The notes below the pieces were generated by a model. That model had not been told where the DNA came from, searched no databases, and was given only the letters and a program-made list of their open reading frames with translations. Made by a program: the position numbers and the translations under genes. A DNA stretch of 9,725 nt from Flavobacteriales bacterium. Lineage in GTDB: Bacteria; Bacteroidota; Bacteroidia; Flavobacteriales_D; Crocinitomicaceae. This document shows, in pieces, positions 6,667 to 9,725 of this stretch. Position 1 is the stretch's first letter. Each line of letters opens with the position of its first letter. The DNA lies in the NCBI GenBank assembly GCA_009926905.1, contig RFNX01000433.1, positions 1 through 9,725 of the forward strand, written 5' to 3'.

Positions 6667-7566
6667 TTAGTAATCAGAAACAACAGAATTGTACCATTTT
6701 GAAATAACTTCAAAATCTGTAGATTTTCTATGCGCCACATTTTCAACTTGCTCTTTTGTGATTTTCCCTAATCCAAAATACTTAGCGTCAGGATGTGCAA
6801 AATACCAACCACTAACAGAAGATGCTGGCAACATGGCTAAACTTTCAGTTAAAGAAACACCTGTCAATTCGGTTGCATCTAAAATTTCAAATAAACCAAT
6901 TTTTTCCAAATGATCTGGACAAGCAGGATAACCTGGTGCGGGACGTATACCACGATACGTTTCTTTGATTAATTCTTCATTTGTCAACGTTTCATCTGCT
7001 GCATAGCCCCAATGTTTTCTTCGAACTTCTTGGTGCATATATTCAGCCAAAGCTTCTGCCAAACGATCCGCTAATGCTTTGATTAATATGGAATTATAGT
7101 CGTCATGATCAGCTTCAAATCGCTGAACATGTTCGTCTAAACCAATACCTGTTGTAACAACAAATCCACCGATGTAATCTTTAATTCCACTTTCTTTTGG
7201 TGCAATGAAATCTGCCAAAGCTAAATTTGGTTGACCAGCTGTTTTCTTCGTTTGTTGACGTAAGGTAATTTGTTTGTAAATAACTTCATTTCTTGATTCA
7301 TCTGCATAAATTTCGATATCATCACCTACAGAATTTGCTGGAAATAAACCAACAACAGCTCTTGCTTCTAACCAATTTTCATTCACAATTTTCTGCAACA
7401 TTTCTTGCGCGTCTGCAAATAATTTTGTTGCCTCCTCACCTACTATTTCATCTGTCAAAATATTTGGATATCGACCATGTAATTCCCATGTTTGAAAGAA
7501 AGGTGTCCAATCGATAAAAGGAACAATTTCTGCTAAAGGGATATTTGAAAATAATTGATGTCCTAA
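6667..7566 (-). CDS. metH: MetH fragment: AdoMet-binding reactivation domain
   Basis: This is the downstream part of the interrupted metH, open from the frameshift point to the stop at 6667 (299 codons including the linker). The first in-frame start-like codon is a TTG at 7458, but it falls inside a conserved stretch (NILTDEIVGEEATKLF) and is unlikely to be a real initiation site. The domain rebinds and remethylates oxidised cob(II)alamin using S-adenosylmethionine. Visible motifs are WTPFFQTWELHG before 7458, LADFIAPKESGIKDYIGGF in the middle, and the AdoMet-binding block RGIRPAPGYPACPDHLEK, whose arginine and following residues contact AdoMet in the E. coli enzyme. The tail has SLAMLPASSVSGWYFAHPDAKYFGLGKI, typical of the family. 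The C-terminus is complete. Unless the frame is restored by slippage or correction of the sequence, this part would not be translated efficiently, as it has no start of its own. Confidence 0.9.
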   Translation of the reverse strand, partial: LGHQLFSNIPLAEIVPFIDWTPFFQTWELHGRYPNILTDEIVGEEATKLFADAQEMLQKIVNENWLEARAVVGLFPANSVGDDIEIYADESRNEVIYKQITLRQQTKKTAGQPNLALADFIAPKESGIKDYIGGFVVTTGIGLDEHVQRFEADHDDYNSILIKALADRLAEALAEYMHQEVRRKHWGYAADETLTNEELIKETYRGIRPAPGYPACPDHLEKIGLFEILDATELTGVSLTESLAMLPASSVSGWYFAHPDAKYFGLGKITKEQVENVAHRKSTDFEVISKWYNSVVSDY

Positions 7567-7569
7567 AAA
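7563..7569 (-). other. metH: Frameshift site in metH at a homopolymer
   Basis: The minus strand has five T (7569-7565) followed by AGG. The zero-frame codons are AGT TTT TAG, and a -1 shift reads TTT TTA GGA and joins the two halves exactly. One missing T explains everything. Ribosomal or transcriptional slippage on this run could in principle produce some full-length protein, but the run is short and no stimulatory structure was recognised. Confidence 0.9.
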
Positions 7570-9332
7570 CTTGGTTTCGTAATATCCGATTCTTTGAAAT
7601 CAATTTTTAATTTATTTGCTTGAGCTACAGCTAATTTTAATAATTCTTTTGCACCTCTATGTTTTTCGTGATGTTCTCTTACACGAATATATTCTGCTTT
7701 CAATTCTTTTATGAAATTGTCTTTTTTCGGTCCCAATAAACTCTCCACAACCGTTACAGAACGTGAAGCATCCAAAACATGAACTGTTTGTCCTTTTGTA
7801 TAATACTGATCTATTTTAACAGCAGTATGCACTTTAGAAGTTGTCGCTCCACCAATCAAAAGCGGAATCGAGAAATTCGCTCGCTCCATTTCTTTTGCAA
7901 GATGCACCATTTCGTCTAAAGAAGGCGTAATCAAACCGCTCAATCCAATCACATCGACATTCTCTTCAATTGCTTTTTGAATGATTTTTTCAGCTGGAAC
8001 CATCACTCCCATATCAATCACTTCGTAGTTATTACAACCAAGCACTACACCTACAATGTTTTTTCCAATATCGTGAACATCACCTTTAACAGTCGCCATC
8101 AAAATTCTTCCAGCATAAGAACTCACACCATCTTTTTCAGCCTCAATGAAAGGCAACAGATAAGCAACAGCCTTTTTCATTACACGCGCTGATTTCACAA
8201 CTTGTGGTAAGAACATTTTTCCACTTCCAAACAAATCTCCAACGATGTTCATTCCATCCATCAAAGGACCTTCAATCACTTCAATCGGACGTTTGTACAA
8301 CATGCGACATTCCTCTACATCTTCGTCTATAAATTCTACCAAACCTTTCACCAAGGCATGACTCAAACGCTCTTGAACGGAAACATTTCTCCAGGACAAA
8401 TCGATTTCTCTTTTCTTACCGTCTCCTTTTACCGTTTCTGCATATTCTAATAAACGCTCAGTTGCATTCGATCGGCGATTCAATAACACGTCTTCAACAA
8501 ATTCCAATAATTCTTTATCGATATCAGAATAAACTTCCAACATCGTGGGATTTACAATTCCCATATCCATACCGTTTGAAATTGCGTGATACAAAAATGA
8601 TGAATGCATTGCCTCACGAACTTTGTTGTTTCCTCTAAATGAGAAAGATACGTTTGAAACACCTCCACTTACATGTGCACCAGGTAAATTTTCACGAATC
8701 CATTTTGTTGCACGGAAGAAATCTAAAGCATTATTATTGTGTTCTTCCATTCCTGTTGCAACAGGAAAAATATTTGGGTCGAAAATAATGTCCTCCTTGG
8801 AGAAATCAACCACATCAACCAAAATATCGTACGAACGTTTACAAATTTCAATGCGTCGTTCGTAGGAATCTGCTTGTCCATTTTCATCAAAAGCCATTAC
8901 AATTACCGCTGCACCGTAACGTTTTATTGTTTTTGCTTGGTAAATGAAGTTTGCTTCACCTTCTTTCAAAGAAATGGAATTTACTACCCCTTTTCCTTGA
9001 ATGCATTTCAAACCTGCTTCGATAATTTCCCATTTGGAACTATCTATCATAATCGGAACACGTGAAATATCTGGTTCAGAAGCAATTAAATTCAGGAATT
9101 TCACCATCGCTTCTTTTCCATCAATCATCCCTTCGTCCATATTGACATCGATGATTTGCGCACCACCTTCTACTTGGTCCCTTGCAACTGCCAATGCCGC
9201 TTCAAAATCTCCTTCTTTGATCATGCGTAAAAATGCTTTTGAGCCCGTAACATTTGTACGTTCTCCGACATTCACAAAATTGCTATGTGGGGTAACTATG
9301 AGTGGTTCGAGACCGGATAATTTTAAAGTCAT
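7563..9332 (-). CDS. metH: MetH fragment: pterin-binding and cobalamin-binding domains
   Basis: This is the upstream part of the interrupted metH, 589 residues from ATG 9332. The methyltetrahydrofolate (DHPS-like TIM barrel) domain spans about residues 15-290: NVGERTNVTGSKAF near 21-34, IIDVNMDEGMIDG at 60-72, IMIDSSKWEI at 95-104 and FDPNIFPVATGMEEH at 184-198. The helical cobalamin cap lies at about 317-400 (SVQERLSHALVKG, GDLFGSGKMFLPQVVKSARVM). The Rossmann-type B12 domain lies at about 405-540 and contains the signature DVHDIGKN (418-425), in which H420 is the lower axial ligand of cobalt, followed by VIGLSGLITPSLDEM (461-475) and LLIGGATTSKVHTA (491-504). All key motifs are present. The fragment ends in the interdomain linker, so as written it would lack reactivation by AdoMet and flavodoxin. 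The upstream 50 nt hold a short tandem repeat rather than an obvious promoter. Confidence 0.93.
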   Translation of the reverse strand: MTLKLSGLEPLIVTPHSNFVNVGERTNVTGSKAFLRMIKEGDFEAALAVARDQVEGGAQIIDVNMDEGMIDGKEAMVKFLNLIASEPDISRVPIMIDSSKWEIIEAGLKCIQGKGVVNSISLKEGEANFIYQAKTIKRYGAAVIVMAFDENGQADSYERRIEICKRSYDILVDVVDFSKEDIIFDPNIFPVATGMEEHNNNALDFFRATKWIRENLPGAHVSGGVSNVSFSFRGNNKVREAMHSSFLYHAISNGMDMGIVNPTMLEVYSDIDKELLEFVEDVLLNRRSNATERLLEYAETVKGDGKKREIDLSWRNVSVQERLSHALVKGLVEFIDEDVEECRMLYKRPIEVIEGPLMDGMNIVGDLFGSGKMFLPQVVKSARVMKKAVAYLLPFIEAEKDGVSSYAGRILMATVKGDVHDIGKNIVGVVLGCNNYEVIDMGVMVPAEKIIQKAIEENVDVIGLSGLITPSLDEMVHLAKEMERANFSIPLLIGGATTSKVHTAVKIDQYYTKGQTVHVLDASRSVTVVESLLGPKKDNFIKELKAEYIRVREHHEKHRGAKELLKLAVAQANKLKIDFKESDITKPSF

Positions 9333-9346
9333 AATTTATAATGTAA

Positions 9347-9374
9347 AACTTGAGAGTGAAGAGTTAAAAGTTAA
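9347..9374. repeat. Degenerate 7-bp tandem repeat (RAGTTAA-type, four units)
   Basis: In the 50-nt gap between the four-helix-bundle stop (9383) and the metH ATG (9332) the plus strand reads as consecutive heptamers AACTTGA, GAGTGAA, GAGTTAA, AAGTTAA (minus strand TTAACTT, TTAACTC, TTCACTC, TCAAGTT). Three units are close matches and the leftmost is diverged. The rest of the gap is AT-rich with nothing else recognised. I recall similar TTAACTT heptamer tracts near such genes in other Bacteroidota, but have not verified this. Confidence 0.6.
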
Positions 9375-9382
9375 ATAATTCA

Positions 9383-9725
9383 TTAATTTTTCTCAAGATT
9401 CTTTTTTGAGGTTAATATGCTACTTGAAAGCATTCTTTTAATTTCTGAAGATTGTTGATGGAGTGATTTGAACCCAACTTCATCTAAATAATTTGAATCA
9501 TATAAAAGTTCTAACCAATATTGAGTTTCATCACATTCCTTCAAAGAAATGGATAGTTTGTGAATAAAATCTTTGGTACTTTGGGCATAATTTGCCTCTC
9601 TTATATTAGCTCCATTTGAGGTTGAAGACCTTATTAATTGCTTACTCAAAATATATTCTCTTTTTTCTATTAAATCTTTACAAATCCTAACTGAATTTAA
9701 AGCAAACTCATAACTTTTTGTTCTT
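9383..9725 (-). CDS. Four-helix-bundle protein (23S rRNA intervening-sequence protein family), 5' end outside window
   Basis: The frame is open from the right edge to a TAA at 9383, giving 113 codons. A TTG at 9649 exists but should not be taken as the start, because conserved sequence continues upstream of it: SYEFALNSVRICKDLIEKRE precedes LSKQLIRSSTSNGANIREA. The family, named after the S23 protein encoded in some 23S rRNA intervening sequences, is typically about 115-130 residues, so only around ten codons are missing. Helix 2 has the hallmark SKQL-x-RS-x-TS-x-GANI-x-EA; helix 3 has QSTKDFIHKLSISLKE and ETQYWLELL; helix 4 follows (SLHQQSSEIKRMLSSSI). The fold is a small cytoplasmic helical bundle forming pentamers in a solved homologue, and its basic face suggests nucleic-acid contact. 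The cellular role is unknown. It lies directly upstream of metH on the same strand, so it may sit between the two parts of a split metH. Confidence 0.92.
   Translation of the reverse strand, partial: RTKSYEFALNSVRICKDLIEKREYILSKQLIRSSTSNGANIREANYAQSTKDFIHKLSISLKECDETQYWLELLYDSNYLDEVGFKSLHQQSSEIKRMLSSSILTSKKNLEKN

Larger units (their letters stand above)
6667..9332 (-). pseudogene. metH: Methionine synthase, C-terminal (pterin/B12/activation) polypeptide, interrupted by a one-base frameshift
   Basis: Read as one gene this is about 888 codons: cobalamin-dependent methionine synthase lacking the homocysteine-binding domain. It would move the methyl group from 5-methyltetrahydrofolate to cobalamin and on to homocysteine. 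Domain order is pterin-binding, cobalamin-binding (cap plus Rossmann fold), AdoMet-binding reactivation. The frame breaks at a run of five A on the plus strand (7565-7569): as written the minus strand reads ...CCA AGT TTT TAG, giving KPSF and a stop. With one more T it reads PSFLGHQLF and continues in perfect family-like sequence (EIVPFIDWTPFFQTWELHGRYPNILTDEIVGEEA region) to the stop at 6667. No other lesion was seen, so the break is either very recent or a sequencing/assembly indel. In flavobacteria the homocysteine-binding part is commonly a separate adjacent gene; here it would be beyond the right edge. I lean to a functional metH with a base-call error. Confidence 0.88.

Noticed and set aside
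6667..7458. The 263-codon frame as an independent stand-alone AdoMet-domain gene
   Set aside because: Its TTG start falls in the middle of conserved MetH sequence and the same frame stays open upstream to the frameshift site, so it is the tail of metH.
8739..9065. Plus-strand open frame of 108 codons antisense to metH
   Set aside because: Lies opposite conserved pterin-binding-domain sequence and shows no family features; a shadow frame.

Overview
The window looks like a chromosomal segment from a Bacteroidota bacterium, most likely of the order Flavobacteriales (Crocinitomicaceae/Fluviicola-like is a guess). The evidence is AT-rich DNA, no clear Shine-Dalgarno sequences, a giant PKD-repeat protein ending in a gliding-motility-type (CHU_C, type B) type IX secretion sorting domain, and a methionine synthase that lacks its homocysteine-binding half, the split-MetH layout common in flavobacteria.

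Layout. Positions 1-816 (minus) carry most of an integral membrane protein of the lysylphosphatidylglycerol synthase transmembrane (UPF0104-like) type, running off the left edge. Divergent from it, with almost no intergenic space, is a compact plus-strand run of four overlapping genes: ruvC (832-1389), a small two-helix membrane protein with a pore-loop-like centre (1386-1739), a YdeI/OmpD-associated family protein (1723-2337) and rnhA (2334-2801). rnhA converges tail-to-tail, with a 12-nt overlap, on a 1262-residue secreted PKD-array protein (minus, 6578-2790). Upstream of that protein, on the same strand, lies metH (minus, 9332-6667), which carries the pterin, B12 and activation domains but is broken in this sequence by a one-base deletion in a T run at 7565-7569. 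At the right edge is a nearly complete gene for a four-helix-bundle protein of the 23S rRNA intervening-sequence family (minus, 9725-9383), separated from metH by a 50-nt gap containing a degenerate 7-bp tandem repeat.

How it fits together. ruvC and rnhA both act on nucleic-acid branch or hybrid structures (Holliday junction resolution, RNA:DNA hybrid removal) and are probably co-transcribed with the two small genes between them. The PKD protein is predicted to be exported by Sec and then by the type IX system to the cell surface. MetH would complete methionine synthesis with a separate homocysteine-binding subunit expected beyond the right edge.

I found no clear new multi-gene system. The most useful points for a second look are the metH frameshift, the heptamer repeat beside the four-helix-bundle gene, the pore-like small membrane protein without a potassium filter, and the regular cysteine pairing along the PKD array. 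No tRNA, rRNA, CRISPR array or transposase was seen.
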